A DNA stretch of 64,000 nucleotides from the NCBI RefSeq assembly GCF_042684665.1, contig NZ_JBHULY010000039.1, forward strand, positions 421,147-485,146. Direction: 5' to 3'. Below the pieces are notes generated by a model. The model saw only the letters and a list, made by a program, of their open reading frames with translations, had not been told where the DNA came from and searched no databases. Both the position numbers and the translations under genes were made by a program. Positions 1-9,411 of the stretch are shown in pieces. This stretch comes from Jejuia rubra (lineage in GTDB: Bacteria; Bacteroidota; Bacteroidia; Flavobacteriales; Flavobacteriaceae). Positions within the stretch are counted from its first letter, which is position 1. Each line of letters opens with the position of its first letter.

Positions 1-80
1 CTCACGTCCATTCGATTTTGACCAAAACCAATGAGCAGATTGAGAAGTGTTATTATGGTAACTAAATAGCGAAGCTTCAA
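1..80 (-). CDS. possible 5' end of an exported protein, cut by the window edge
   Basis: An open frame runs leftward off the window from a TTG at 80. It would begin MKLRYLVTIITLLNLLIGFG and then QNRMDV, which has the shape of a Flavobacteria signal peptide: a lysine/arginine start, a hydrophobic core and a small-residue site before Gln. There is no stop before the edge. The start codon is not ATG and only about 26 codons are visible, so this is tentative and no function can be given. Confidence 0.25.
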   Translation of the reverse strand, partial: MKLRYLVTIITLLNLLIGFGQNRMDV

Positions 81-193
81 ATTTGTTACTATTTGCTTGG
101 GTTCATATTCGTTTAAGGCGACGCAATATAATGAAATATAGCGTCCGTTTTAATAAAACGTGTTTAACAGTCAGATAATTGCGGTATTTCTAA

Positions 194-883
194 TTAGAAA
201 TTTGGGCTCAATGCCGAACCATTGTAGAAAGCGTCTAGAATCTCAATCACTTCATCCTCTGTGTCTACTAAATGAATGAGATCCAAATCTTTCGGACTAA
301 TATTTTGATATTGTTCTAAAAGAGTAGATTTTATCCAGTCCACTAGGCCCTTCCAAAATTCCTTACCTACTAGAATGATTGGGAATTGTTCTATTTTATG
401 GGTTTGAATAAGTGTCATCGCCTCAAAAAATTCATCTAATGTGCCAAATCCACCGGGCATCACCACGAAACCTTGGGAATACTTGACGAACATTACTTTC
501 CTAACAAAAAAATAGTCAAAATCCAGATTCTTGTCAGAGTCTATATATGGATTGTCGTGTTGTTCAAAGGGCAGGTCAATGTTAAGACCCACTGATGTAC
601 CGCCACCTAAATGAGCACCTTTATTTCCAGCTTCCATAATCCCGGGGCCTCCACCGGTAATGACACCGTACCCAGCTTCAACGATTTTTTTGGCCACTCT
701 TTCTGTTAACTGATAATATTTATGGCCAGGTTTGGTACGAGCAGAGCCAAAAATGGATACACATGGCCCTATTTTGCTCATTCTTTCGAATCCAGTAACG
801 AATTCGCCCATAATCTTAAAAATGGCCCAAGAATCGTTGGTTTTGATCTCGTTCCAACTCTTATGACGTTGTTCTTTTCTCAT
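194..883 (-). CDS. LOG-family protein (TIGR00730; lysine-decarboxylase-like fold)
   Basis: A 229-residue cytosolic protein with the two LOG signatures: GGGPGIME at residues 77-84 and PGGFGTLDE at 143-151. Characterised family members cleave the N-glycosidic bond of cytokinin riboside 5'-monophosphates or of related nucleotides such as AMP; many were once misannotated as lysine decarboxylases. The substrate in this organism cannot be read from sequence. The gene lies 13 bp downstream of uvrA on the same strand, so the two are probably co-transcribed. Its length is somewhat above that of minimal LOG proteins because of an N-terminal extension of about 35 residues. Confidence 0.85.
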   Translation of the reverse strand: MRKEQRHKSWNEIKTNDSWAIFKIMGEFVTGFERMSKIGPCVSIFGSARTKPGHKYYQLTERVAKKIVEAGYGVITGGGPGIMEAGNKGAHLGGGTSVGLNIDLPFEQHDNPYIDSDKNLDFDYFFVRKVMFVKYSQGFVVMPGGFGTLDEFFEAMTLIQTHKIEQFPIILVGKEFWKGLVDWIKSTLLEQYQNISPKDLDLIHLVDTEDEVIEILDAFYNGSALSPNF

Positions 884-896
884 TTCAATTCAATTT

Positions 897-3764
897 TTAC
901 GAATGTAATTCTTTTTTCAAAAACTTAGCAGTGTAACTTTTTTTGTGCTTTATTAGATCTTCAGGTGTGCCTTCAGCCACAATTTGCCCGCCTCCTTTGC
1001 CACCTTCATAGCCGATATCTATAATATGGTCTACGGTTTTGATGACGTCCAAATTATGTTCGATTATGAGCACGGTATTGCCTTTGTTTACTAATTTATT
1101 TAGTACCAACATCAATACACGGATGTCCTCAAAATGTAGCCCCGTTGTAGGTTCGTCCAAAATATAAAAAGTATTTCCCGTATCTCGTTTGCTCAATTCT
1201 GTGGCTAGTTTGATGCGCTGTGCCTCGCCCCCTGAAAGCGTTGTACTTTGCTGCCCTAAAGTAATATAGCCGAGGCCCACATCTTGAATGGTTTTCAGCT
1301 TTTTATAAATCTTGGGGATATGCTCAAAAAATTCAACGGCCTCATTGATGGTCATATTCAAAACATCACTGATATTTTTGCCTTTATAACGAATTTCCAA
1401 GGTTTCCCTATTGAAACGTTTGCCCTGACAGGTTTCACATTCGACATACACATCGGGTAAAAAATTCATTTCAATTACGCGCAAGCCACCTCCTTTGCAG
1501 GTTTCACAACGCCCGCCAGCAACATTAAAGCTAAATCGACCAGCTTTATAACCTCGAATCATAGCCTCAGGGATTTTAGCAAAAAGAGCTCGTATTTCAC
1601 TAAAAGTACCCGTATAAGTCACTGGGTTGCTTCGTGGTGTGCGTCCTATTGGGGACTGGTTAATATCGATTACTTTATCGATGTGCTCCAGGCCTTTAAT
1701 ACTTTTGTAAGGCATTGGCTTTTTAACGCCATTAAAGTAGTACGCATTCAAAATAGGGTAGAGGGTTTCGTTAATCAAGGTGGATTTACCGCTTCCCGAA
1801 ACGCCTGTAACTCCTATCATTTTTCCTAAAGGAAATTTAACGGATACATTTTTAAGATTGTTTCCCGTACACCCTTTAAGCTCCAAAAACTTGCCATTAC
1901 CCTCTCTGCGTTCCTTAGGGATTTCAATTTCCTTTGTCCCATTCAAATAGTCGGCTGTAAGGGTGTGATGGGTTTTCAATTCGCTCGGGTTACCAATACT
2001 AATGATTTCGCCACCGTGTTTACCGGCTTTGGGGCCAATATCCACAACATAATCGGCACGTTCAATCATATCTTTGTCATGCTCCACAACAATTACCGAA
2101 TTGCCAATATCCCTCAAGGAAACCAAAGAATTAATCAACTTTTCATTGTCACGCTGATGCAGGCCGATGCTGGGCTCGTCTAAAATATACAGCACACCAA
2201 CCAATTGCGAACCAATCTGCGTGGCCAAGCGAATGCGTTGTGCCTCACCACCAGAAAGTGATTTTGAACTTCTGCCAAGTGTTAAATAATCCAAGCCAAC
2301 ATCAAGCAAAAACTGTAAGCGGGCCTTGATTTCCTTCAGAATTTCCTCTGCAATTTTGAATTGCGTTTCTGAAAGATGGTTGTGCAGATCGTTAAACCAT
2401 TCGGCCAATTCAATAATGTCGGTATGGGCAAGCTCTGCAATATTTTTATTGTTTATTTTGAAATAGAGGGATTCTTTCTTTAAACGCGAGCCTTCGCAAA
2501 CTGGGCAATCAATTTTATCCATATATGTCTTTGCCCAGCGTTTTAAAGACGTGGAATCCGCAGTTTTATATTGGTTTTCAATAAAATTCGCTACGCCTTC
2601 AAAGTCGATATTATAATTTCTGGTGACACCCAAAGTTTTGCTTTCCACTGAAAACTTTTCTTTTCCACCGAAAAGAATCATCTCTTTTGCTTCCTCTGGA
2701 ATAGATTTGTATGGGTCGGTCAGTTTGAAATCGAAGCGTTGTGCAATGGTTTCAAACTGTTTGAAAATCCAGCTCTTTTTTTCTGGACCATGGGGGGCTA
2801 AAGCACCGTTGGCTATAGAAAGGGATTCATCCGGTACAATCTTGTTGACGTTGACTTGATACAACTGACCAATACCATTACAGTTAGAACATGCCCCTTT
2901 TGGAGAGTTGAACGAGAAATTGTTCGGTTCTGGGTTTGGATAGGAAATCCCAGAAGAAGGACACATCAAATTTCTACTAAAAAACCGCGCTTTATTGGTA
3001 TCCTGATCAATCACCATCAACACATCATCGCCATGATACATCCCAGTTTTGATGGTTTCGCTTAACCTTTTGTCAGTATCGGGAGTATCATTGACCACCA
3101 ATCGGTCAATTACAATTTCAATATCGTGGGTTTTGTAGCGATCTAGCTTCATGCCTTTTACCAAATCCCGTACTTCTCCATCGGTACGTACCTTTACAAA
3201 TCCCTGTTTGGCAATCTGTTCAAAAAGTTCTCTGTAATGCCCTTTTCTGGAGCGTATAATTGGCGCTAGAACATTGATGCGTTTCCCCTTAAAATCAGCG
3301 GTAATTAAATCCTTGATTTGCTCATCACTGTAACTTACCATTTTGTCACCCGTATTGTAACTGTAAGCATCACTGGCTCTGGCAAACAACAAGCGCATAA
3401 AATCATAAATTTCAGTGATGGTACCGACAGTAGAGCGAGGGGATTTGCTGGTAGTCTTTTGCTCAATAGCGATAACAGGTGATAGGCCATCTATTTTATC
3501 GACATCTGGGCGTTCCAATCCACCTAAAAACTGACGGGCATATGCCGAAAATGTTTCAATATAACGGCGTTGACCCTCAGCATAAATGGTATCAAAAGCC
3601 AAAGAAGATTTGCCACTACCGGATAGCCCAGTAATGACCACCAATTTTTCCCTTGGAATGGAAACGTCAATATTCTTTAGGTTATGGACTCTGGCACCTT
3701 TAACCTCGATTTGTTCTTCGAAATGGCTCATAGCAATATGAATCTGACCGTTTGAGTCAGGCAA
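897..3764 (-). CDS. uvrA: UvrABC system protein A (excinuclease ATPase subunit)
   Basis: A 955-residue tandem ABC ATPase that recognises bulky DNA lesions with UvrB in nucleotide excision repair. The first Walker A, GLSGSGKSS, is at residues 46-54 and a second, GVSGSGKST, lies past residue 650. ABC signatures (LSGGEAQRIRLATQIGS and LSGGEAQRIKLATELS) and Zn-binding cysteine pairs (CSNC, CPVC, CETCKGGG, CETCQGKR) are all present, so both cassettes look intact. Met13 (start base 3728, MSHFEEQIEVKG) is an equally good or better start, because family members usually begin close to the EVKGARVHNLKN segment. It is followed by the LOG gene in the same direction. Confidence 0.96.
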   Translation of the reverse strand: MPDSNGQIHIAMSHFEEQIEVKGARVHNLKNIDVSIPREKLVVITGLSGSGKSSLAFDTIYAEGQRRYIETFSAYARQFLGGLERPDVDKIDGLSPVIAIEQKTTSKSPRSTVGTITEIYDFMRLLFARASDAYSYNTGDKMVSYSDEQIKDLITADFKGKRINVLAPIIRSRKGHYRELFEQIAKQGFVKVRTDGEVRDLVKGMKLDRYKTHDIEIVIDRLVVNDTPDTDKRLSETIKTGMYHGDDVLMVIDQDTNKARFFSRNLMCPSSGISYPNPEPNNFSFNSPKGACSNCNGIGQLYQVNVNKIVPDESLSIANGALAPHGPEKKSWIFKQFETIAQRFDFKLTDPYKSIPEEAKEMILFGGKEKFSVESKTLGVTRNYNIDFEGVANFIENQYKTADSTSLKRWAKTYMDKIDCPVCEGSRLKKESLYFKINNKNIAELAHTDIIELAEWFNDLHNHLSETQFKIAEEILKEIKARLQFLLDVGLDYLTLGRSSKSLSGGEAQRIRLATQIGSQLVGVLYILDEPSIGLHQRDNEKLINSLVSLRDIGNSVIVVEHDKDMIERADYVVDIGPKAGKHGGEIISIGNPSELKTHHTLTADYLNGTKEIEIPKERREGNGKFLELKGCTGNNLKNVSVKFPLGKMIGVTGVSGSGKSTLINETLYPILNAYYFNGVKKPMPYKSIKGLEHIDKVIDINQSPIGRTPRSNPVTYTGTFSEIRALFAKIPEAMIRGYKAGRFSFNVAGGRCETCKGGGLRVIEMNFLPDVYVECETCQGKRFNRETLEIRYKGKNISDVLNMTINEAVEFFEHIPKIYKKLKTIQDVGLGYITLGQQSTTLSGGEAQRIKLATELSKRDTGNTFYILDEPTTGLHFEDIRVLMLVLNKLVNKGNTVLIIEHNLDVIKTVDHIIDIGYEGGKGGGQIVAEGTPEDLIKHKKSYTAKFLKKELHS

Positions 3765-3859
3765 AGTTGCGAAGTTACGTTTTTTGGGCTTAAAAACGAA
3801 GTAGGGTTGGTGTTATAAAAGCGTTAAAAAGTGATAGAACTATTGGTCAATCGAATATC

Positions 3860-4558
3860 TTAATACGTTTTAATATCCGAAATTTCCATACCAAAGAAAA
3901 TGAATTTGTGAAAGGTTGGTAGTTTTACTCCTGTTTCGGCTATTTGCCAATCGCTCCAAGATACTTCAAGTCCGTCAATTGGGGTTTTGGAATCCCACAT
4001 GTAGAAGCTTTTTGGTTTGCCGGAAGCATCGAAAGTCCAAACATAGGTATCATCGGGATTATAATTTACCAACAGCCCTTTTTCACCATTTTCCAAAGTG
4101 GCCAATTTTCTTTCAACACCTTGATCGAACACTTTAAAAGGCGCTATCAGCCAGAATACATCCTTTTCAAAATAGCATTTGGCCTGTTCCACCAAATCAG
4201 ATCCCATTTCACCTTCAATAGTAAATCCGTGTACGTAAGCTTTGCTATCAGCGTGATTTTTCAGATTTAGCTTGATCTTATATTCTTTCCAAAGCACATC
4301 ACAAGTACCTTTGGTTCTTTCCCATTTGTAATGACGTTTGTTTTTGAAGGTCCATTCAATACAATCTGTACTTGTGAAAGCTTCATAATTCAAAGTTACC
4401 AGCATTTTCGTGGCCAGATTATCAGCGCCTTCACCCGTACTCCCTGAAGGTAATTCTTGATGATGCTTAAAATATAGGAAACCAAAAAGCAGTAGGCTAG
4501 GAAGCGTAACGAATACCGCTACACCAAGAAGTAGTTTTATGGGCTTTTTAAGCTTCAT
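3860..4558 (-). CDS. membrane-anchored protein of unknown function
   Basis: A 232-residue protein with one N-terminal hydrophobic segment (residues about 9-30, rich in Leu, Val and Phe) that should anchor it in the inner membrane or act as an uncleaved signal. The rest is a soluble domain rich in Tyr, Trp and Phe with alternating charged and hydrophobic residues, which suggests a beta-rich fold facing the periplasm. I recognise no catalytic motif and cannot name a family with confidence. It stands alone between uvrA and ggt on the same strand, about 70 bp from ggt. Confidence 0.7.
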   Translation of the reverse strand: MKLKKPIKLLLGVAVFVTLPSLLLFGFLYFKHHQELPSGSTGEGADNLATKMLVTLNYEAFTSTDCIEWTFKNKRHYKWERTKGTCDVLWKEYKIKLNLKNHADSKAYVHGFTIEGEMGSDLVEQAKCYFEKDVFWLIAPFKVFDQGVERKLATLENGEKGLLVNYNPDDTYVWTFDASGKPKSFYMWDSKTPIDGLEVSWSDWQIAETGVKLPTFHKFIFFGMEISDIKTY

Positions 4559-4627
4559 TGTTTATGTAGATTGAGGGGGTCTGTCGGCTAAAGTATTAAA
4601 TAACATTGGTTTGGTGAAAAAAAGCCG

Positions 4628-6331
4628 TTAAAAACCGATAGCCGTATCGTCACCTCGACGATCTGCCCCTCCTTCGTAAGATTTATCATTCAAAACACGG
4701 ATTCCGTCCACTTTTCCCAGAATAATAGATTCCCCTTCCCGCACATTATATCCAAGTGTTTTAAGTTGCTCTATCAAAGATGTATCAAATGAATTTGGTT
4801 CCATTACGACTTCGTCGGGTAGCCATTGGTGATGAAAACGGGGTGCATCCACAGCTTCCTGCATGGTCATTCCAAATTCGTGAACGTTTAGAATAGTTTG
4901 TAAAACTGATGTGATAATGGTAGCCCCTCCGGGAGTACCCAGTGACATAAAGAATTCTCCATTTTTTTCGACAATGGTAGGGGTCATGGAACTCAACATG
5001 CGTTTTTCTGGCGCTATACTATTGGCCTCAGCACCAATCAAACCGAACATATTTGGCACGCCGGGCTTGCTACTAAAATCATCCATTTCATTATTCAAAA
5101 AGAACCCTAATTCAGGGCAGTACAATTTTGAGCCGTATGCACCGTTTAATGTGGTGGTCACAGCGATTGCGTTACCAAATTGATCTACAATGGAATAGTG
5201 TGTGGTTTCATTGCTTTCGATGACTTCAATATTACCATGGGAAAATTCACTTGAAGGAGTGGCTTTTTCAAAAGAAAAATCACTCATTCGTCCTGTTAAG
5301 TATTTATCGTTGATAAGGGTTTCAATGGGGATTTTATTAAAATCTGGGTCACCCAAATAAAAGCTTCTGTCGGCATACGCACGGCGCTCCGCTTCAACTA
5401 CAGCCTGAATGGTTCTTAAGGAATTATGGTCATTTTCATCCAGATGAAACGGTTCGACCATTTTTAGAATTTGAGCCATACAAACACCTCCGGAAGAAGG
5501 GGGTCCCATGGAAATAATATTTAAATCGTCATAAGTAAACGTGATCGGTTTTCGCCATTTAGCTTCGTATTTTTCTAAATCTTTTAAGGTGATGATACCT
5601 CCATTATTCTGAATAAACCCTACCAATTTTTTGGCTGTTTCACCTTTATAAAACTCGTCCTTTCCAAATTCCAAAATACGCTCCAAAGTTGAAGCTAAAA
5701 CAGGGTATTTGATGGTGTCGCCTGCTTTCCAATTTTTATCAAAAGGGATAGTATTTAAATTCACCTCATGAAATAATGGCTGGTATTCCTTGATGGTTTT
5801 GGCTTGTTTTTCGGTAACCACAACACCTTTATGAGCCAAACTGAGAATCGGCTCAAAAATAGTTTCCAAAGGCAATGACCCCAATTTTTCGTGCACCTCA
5901 AAAATACCAGCAACAGAACCCGGTACACCGGTGGCCAATGCGCCCAGCCAACTTTTGTTTGGAATTACCTCACCGTTGTCATCCAAATACATATCCCTTG
6001 TAGCCCTAAGTGGTGCCTTTTCCCTAAAATCCAACGAACCGATTTCGCCATTTGCCTTGCGATACACCATAAATCCACCGCCGCCCAAATTACCTGCATA
6101 TGGATAGGCCACGGCAAGTGCCAAATGCGTTGCTACCATGGCATCAAACACATTGCCGCCTTGCTTTAAAATAGCGACACCAATTTGGGAAGCTTCTTTT
6201 CGTGCAGAAACTACCATAGCATTTTTGGCTATCAGACCGTAGTTTGGTGCTTCATTTTCAGGTTCGGGATTGTTTTTGCATGATGCCAACAATCCAAGAA
6301 TGGCTAAAAAATAAATCCGATATGATTTCAT
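4628..6331 (-). CDS. ggt: gamma-glutamyltransferase (glutathione hydrolase), lipoprotein form
   Basis: A 567-residue N-terminal nucleophile hydrolase of glutathione and gamma-glutamyl metabolism. The autoprocessing and catalytic threonine is Thr376 in the motif ETTHYS, matching the DTTHYS site of characterised enzymes. The glycine-rich GPPSSGGV segment and the small-subunit GLIGAEANS/PTIV region are also present. The N-terminus (MKSYRIYFLAILGLLASCKN) is a lipoprotein signal with Cys18 as the lipidated residue, so the enzyme should sit in the periplasm on a membrane. Its ATG overlaps the stop of the upstream acpH-like gene by 4 bp, indicating translational coupling. Confidence 0.93.
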   Translation of the reverse strand: MKSYRIYFLAILGLLASCKNNPEPENEAPNYGLIAKNAMVVSARKEASQIGVAILKQGGNVFDAMVATHLALAVAYPYAGNLGGGGFMVYRKANGEIGSLDFREKAPLRATRDMYLDDNGEVIPNKSWLGALATGVPGSVAGIFEVHEKLGSLPLETIFEPILSLAHKGVVVTEKQAKTIKEYQPLFHEVNLNTIPFDKNWKAGDTIKYPVLASTLERILEFGKDEFYKGETAKKLVGFIQNNGGIITLKDLEKYEAKWRKPITFTYDDLNIISMGPPSSGGVCMAQILKMVEPFHLDENDHNSLRTIQAVVEAERRAYADRSFYLGDPDFNKIPIETLINDKYLTGRMSDFSFEKATPSSEFSHGNIEVIESNETTHYSIVDQFGNAIAVTTTLNGAYGSKLYCPELGFFLNNEMDDFSSKPGVPNMFGLIGAEANSIAPEKRMLSSMTPTIVEKNGEFFMSLGTPGGATIITSVLQTILNVHEFGMTMQEAVDAPRFHHQWLPDEVVMEPNSFDTSLIEQLKTLGYNVREGESIILGKVDGIRVLNDKSYEGGADRRGDDTAIGF

Positions 6332-6924
6332 GAATTCTTGCGCAGTTCCAACAATTTATCTTTTGAAAATTGAATCAGTTCATCAAAAAAAGAGGTGAAT
6401 TCGGCTTCAAATTCCGTATAAAACAGTTCCAGATCTTCAATGGCCCTATTCATGCCAGAGCGATGCTTGGTTCGTCTGTTCATACCCTCTAAAACACGAG
6501 CAATACCATCTAGGGAGGCGTAGCTCAATAGCCAATTATCTGTCATCATATATGGCATCATTTTCTGAATTCTCATCGGTAGGATTTCAAAATTTTCAGT
6601 TACGGAAGCGTAAAAATCTTCAGTATAGTCTTCTAAAGGGACACTGCAATACCTGCTCCAATTATTGGCCAAAAAATAGTCATAAAGAATATCAACGATG
6701 ACGCCGGAATAATGACTATATTTTTCATGCAGGCGCTTTGTGCTCTGTCTTACCGTGGGATGGGCATCCGTAAACGTATCAATATTTCTGTGCAGCAAAA
6801 TACCAATTTGCACATCCTTTTCATAATTCTTATAGTTTTTCCCCTTGATGCTATCCGCCATAAAATTGCCAATCTTCACCAAATCATTATCTCCGGATAA
6901 ATAAATATGCGCTAAGTAATTCAT
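6328..6924 (-). CDS. acyl carrier protein phosphodiesterase (AcpH/DUF479 family)
   Basis: A 198-residue protein beginning MNYLAHIYLSG, the hallmark N-terminus of the ACP phosphodiesterase family. Conserved His and Asp residues follow (GNFMADSIKGK, LLHRNIDTFTDAHP, VDILYDYFLANNW), consistent with the metal-dependent HD-like active site that removes 4'-phosphopantetheine from holo-ACP. Its stop overlaps the ggt start by 4 bp. The divergent phosphohexomutase starts 81 bp away, so this short gap holds two promoters. Confidence 0.85.
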   Translation of the reverse strand: MNYLAHIYLSGDNDLVKIGNFMADSIKGKNYKNYEKDVQIGILLHRNIDTFTDAHPTVRQSTKRLHEKYSHYSGVIVDILYDYFLANNWSRYCSVPLEDYTEDFYASVTENFEILPMRIQKMMPYMMTDNWLLSYASLDGIARVLEGMNRRTKHRSGMNRAIEDLELFYTEFEAEFTSFFDELIQFSKDKLLELRKNS

Positions 6925-6971
6925 TGGTGAAATTTACGAAATCCACTTCAAGAAATCCGATTTTCTAATTG

Positions 6972-6979
6972 TATATTTG
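6972..6979 (+). promoter_or_regulatory. -7 promoter element for the phosphohexomutase gene
   Basis: TATATTTG is a perfect TAnnTTTG match, the Bacteroidota housekeeping -7 box, 26 bp before the ATG at 7005. No clear TTG -33 box lies at the usual spacing, so only the downstream half is supported. Confidence 0.45.
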
Positions 6980-7004
6980 GGCATCAATTTGAAAAAACAC
7001 AATT

Positions 7005-8393
7005 ATGACACTTATAAAATCCATATCAGGAATTCGAGGTACTATTGGCGGCGAAGTGGGGGAGAACCTTACCCCGATTGATGCAGTAAAATTTGCGGCG
7101 GCCTATGGGGCTTGGTTAAAACTGAACCGCGTAAAGGAAAACTACAAAGTTGTTGTTGGACGAGATGCACGTATTTCTGGAAAGATGATTCAAAGTTTGG
7201 TGATGAATACCCTAGTCGGTCAGGGAATTCATGTTGTTGATTTAGGGCTTTCAACGACGCCCACTGTTGAAGTAGCAGTGCCGATGGAACATGCCGACGG
7301 AGGAATTATTTTAACAGCAAGTCATAACCCTAAACAATGGAACGCCCTAAAATTATTGAATGAAAAAGGAGAGTTTTTAGATGCAGAAGAAGGTGCCAAA
7401 ATCTTAGAGTTGGCCGAAGGAAATACTATCGAATTTGCCGACGTTGATAGTTTAGGCAAAATCACGAAGAACAAAGCTTATTTTGATTTGCATATCATTG
7501 AAGTGTTGGATTTGCCTTTGGTAAACGTAAAGGCTATTGAGGCCGAACGTTTTAAAGTTGTTGTTGATGGGGTTAATTCCACAGGAGGTATTGTTATTCC
7601 GCTGTTGTTGGAACGCTTGGGCGTAGATGTGATAAAATTGTATTGCGAACCCAATGGTCATTTTCCTCACAACCCTGAACCATTGAAAGAGCATTTAACT
7701 GATTTATCGGATGCTGTTAAAAAGCATAAAGCAGATTTCGGTATTGTAGTAGATCCCGATGTGGATCGTTTGGCTTTTATGGACGAAAACGGGGAAATGT
7801 TTGGCGAGGAATATACGTTGGTGGCCTGTGCGGATTATGTTTTGAGCAGAACTCCTGGAAATACCGTTAGTAACATGAGTTCTACCCGTGCACTGAGGGA
7901 TGTTACCGAAAAACATGGTGGCATGTACGAGGCTTCAGCTGTAGGCGAAGTAAACGTGGTTAAGCTGATGAAAAAGAATAAGGTGGTTATCGGAGGTGAA
8001 GGTAATGGCGGTATTATTTATCCCGATTTACACTACGGTCGTGACGCTTTGGTAGGGATAGCCTTGTTTTTAAGTCTGTTGGCAGACAAGGGCATAAAAG
8101 TTAGCGAACTACGCAAAACCTATCCCAATTACTTTATGAGTAAAAAGAAAATAGAATTAACTCCCGGTTTGGACGTGGATGGCATTTTAAAAACCATGGA
8201 AGAACGTTACCAAAATGAACAATTGACAACCATTGACGGTGTAAAAATTGACTTTTCTGAAAGCTGGGCACATCTTAGAAAAAGCAATACCGAACCTATC
8301 ATTAGAATTTATACTGAGGCTAAATCACAAGATGAGGCGGATGCCCTTGCGGATCAATTTATTGCCGAGATTGGGGAGGTTGCCGGGAATTAG
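7005..8393 (+). CDS. glmM: phosphoglucosamine mutase / phosphohexomutase family protein
   Basis: A 462-residue alpha-D-phosphohexomutase. The phosphoserine loop TASHNP places the catalytic Ser at residue 106. The metal-binding loop DPDVDRLAF, the sugar-binding GEGNGG loop and the C-terminal phosphate-binding segment (RKSNTEPIIRIYTEA) are all present. In Bacteroidota this clade is annotated as GlmM, which converts glucosamine-6-phosphate to glucosamine-1-phosphate for peptidoglycan and LPS precursors. Phosphomannomutase or phosphoglucomutase activity cannot be excluded by sequence alone. It is transcribed alone, divergent from acpH. Confidence 0.85.
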   Translation: MTLIKSISGIRGTIGGEVGENLTPIDAVKFAAAYGAWLKLNRVKENYKVVVGRDARISGKMIQSLVMNTLVGQGIHVVDLGLSTTPTVEVAVPMEHADGGIILTASHNPKQWNALKLLNEKGEFLDAEEGAKILELAEGNTIEFADVDSLGKITKNKAYFDLHIIEVLDLPLVNVKAIEAERFKVVVDGVNSTGGIVIPLLLERLGVDVIKLYCEPNGHFPHNPEPLKEHLTDLSDAVKKHKADFGIVVDPDVDRLAFMDENGEMFGEEYTLVACADYVLSRTPGNTVSNMSSTRALRDVTEKHGGMYEASAVGEVNVVKLMKKNKVVIGGEGNGGIIYPDLHYGRDALVGIALFLSLLADKGIKVSELRKTYPNYFMSKKKIELTPGLDVDGILKTMEERYQNEQLTTIDGVKIDFSESWAHLRKSNTEPIIRIYTEAKSQDEADALADQFIAEIGEVAGN

Positions 8394-8457
8394 GCTACCT
8401 TTTTCTGTCCAATAGAATAATTAGTTAAACAAGCTAGGAAAACAAATAATATAAATA

Positions 8458-9348
8458 CTAGCCAACCGACTTTGGCTCTTGACCTCGGTGCTTCCATCGC
8501 TTATGGGTCCATAGGTAGTATTCTGGAGCTTCATGAATTTGATCTTCTACCAACTTTAAAAAGATATCCGTGATTTGATAATTTTCGTATTCTTTAGGGT
8601 TGAGGGTTATGGTTTCAAAAGTTGTTTCATAAAACCCGCGTTTTACCTTTTTCACCTTAAAGAACACCACCGCCATATTAAGTTTTTTGGCGAGCATTTC
8701 AGCCCCTGTATGAACTGGGACGTTGACGCCCATAAATTCATTCCAGTGGAAGGCTTTGTCCAACTTTGGCGATTGGTCGGAAACAAACCCGTTAATGGAT
8801 ATTATGCCCTCCCGCTTTTCTTTGATCAATGTTGGGATAATATCTTTGGTGGTAACTAAATAGCTATTATACCTGGCCCTAATACGCTTTACTAACCTGT
8901 CAAAATATTTGTTGGCCAAGCGCTTGTAAACGGCATTGCCTCTGGATTTTACATAAGCCTGAAGTATAAAAATCCATTCCCAACTACCATAGTGGGCGCA
9001 CATTAATATCATGCTTCTGTTCTGATTTTCAATATCTTGAACCACTTCTACATTTGTAAAGCGAAAACGCTTTTTCATCTCGCTTTCAGAAATCGTCATG
9101 GACTTAACAGACTCCAAAATCATATCGCACAAGTGGTGGTAAAACACCTTGGTAATGCGTTTGATTTCGTCAGGAGATTTTTCCGGAAAAACCAAATTCA
9201 AATTACTGACAACTACTTTTTTTCGATATCCAAAAATGCGATATATCAAAATGTATAGTATGTCTGAAACAAAATATAAAACTCTAAAAGGAAGTATTGA
9301 AATTAAATATAATAGAGGATAAAGAAGTATATACGCTAAGAATTGCAT
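8458..9348 (-). CDS. lysophospholipid/lipid A acyltransferase (LpxL/HtrB family)
   Basis: A 296-residue membrane-associated acyltransferase. An N-terminal hydrophobic stretch (residues 1-38) is followed by the HX4E catalytic motif HYGSWE at His119-Glu124 and by the family block around SDQSPK. LpxL-type enzymes transfer a secondary acyl chain from acyl-ACP to a lipid A precursor at the inner membrane. In Bacteroidota the same family also includes ornithine-lipid and other acyltransferases, so the substrate is uncertain. It is divergent from the rhomboid gene, with a 63-bp shared promoter region. Confidence 0.85.
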   Translation of the reverse strand: MQFLAYILLYPLLYLISILPFRVLYFVSDILYILIYRIFGYRKKVVVSNLNLVFPEKSPDEIKRITKVFYHHLCDMILESVKSMTISESEMKKRFRFTNVEVVQDIENQNRSMILMCAHYGSWEWIFILQAYVKSRGNAVYKRLANKYFDRLVKRIRARYNSYLVTTKDIIPTLIKEKREGIISINGFVSDQSPKLDKAFHWNEFMGVNVPVHTGAEMLAKKLNMAVVFFKVKKVKRGFYETTFETITLNPKEYENYQITDIFLKLVEDQIHEAPEYYLWTHKRWKHRGQEPKSVG

Positions 9349-9363
9349 TTAATAGTTTTAGAT

Positions 9364-9391
9364 TTGTAGGCGCAAAGATATATTAATTTTG
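9364..9391 (+). promoter_or_regulatory. TTG-N17-TAnnTTTG promoter of the rhomboid gene
   Basis: A TTG at 9364-9366 and TAATTTTG at 9384-9391 with 17 bp between them match the Bacteroidota -33/-7 promoter. The ATG follows 20 bp later. Confidence 0.5.
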
Positions 9392-9411
9392 ATTTTAGAT
9401 GTTTTAAACTC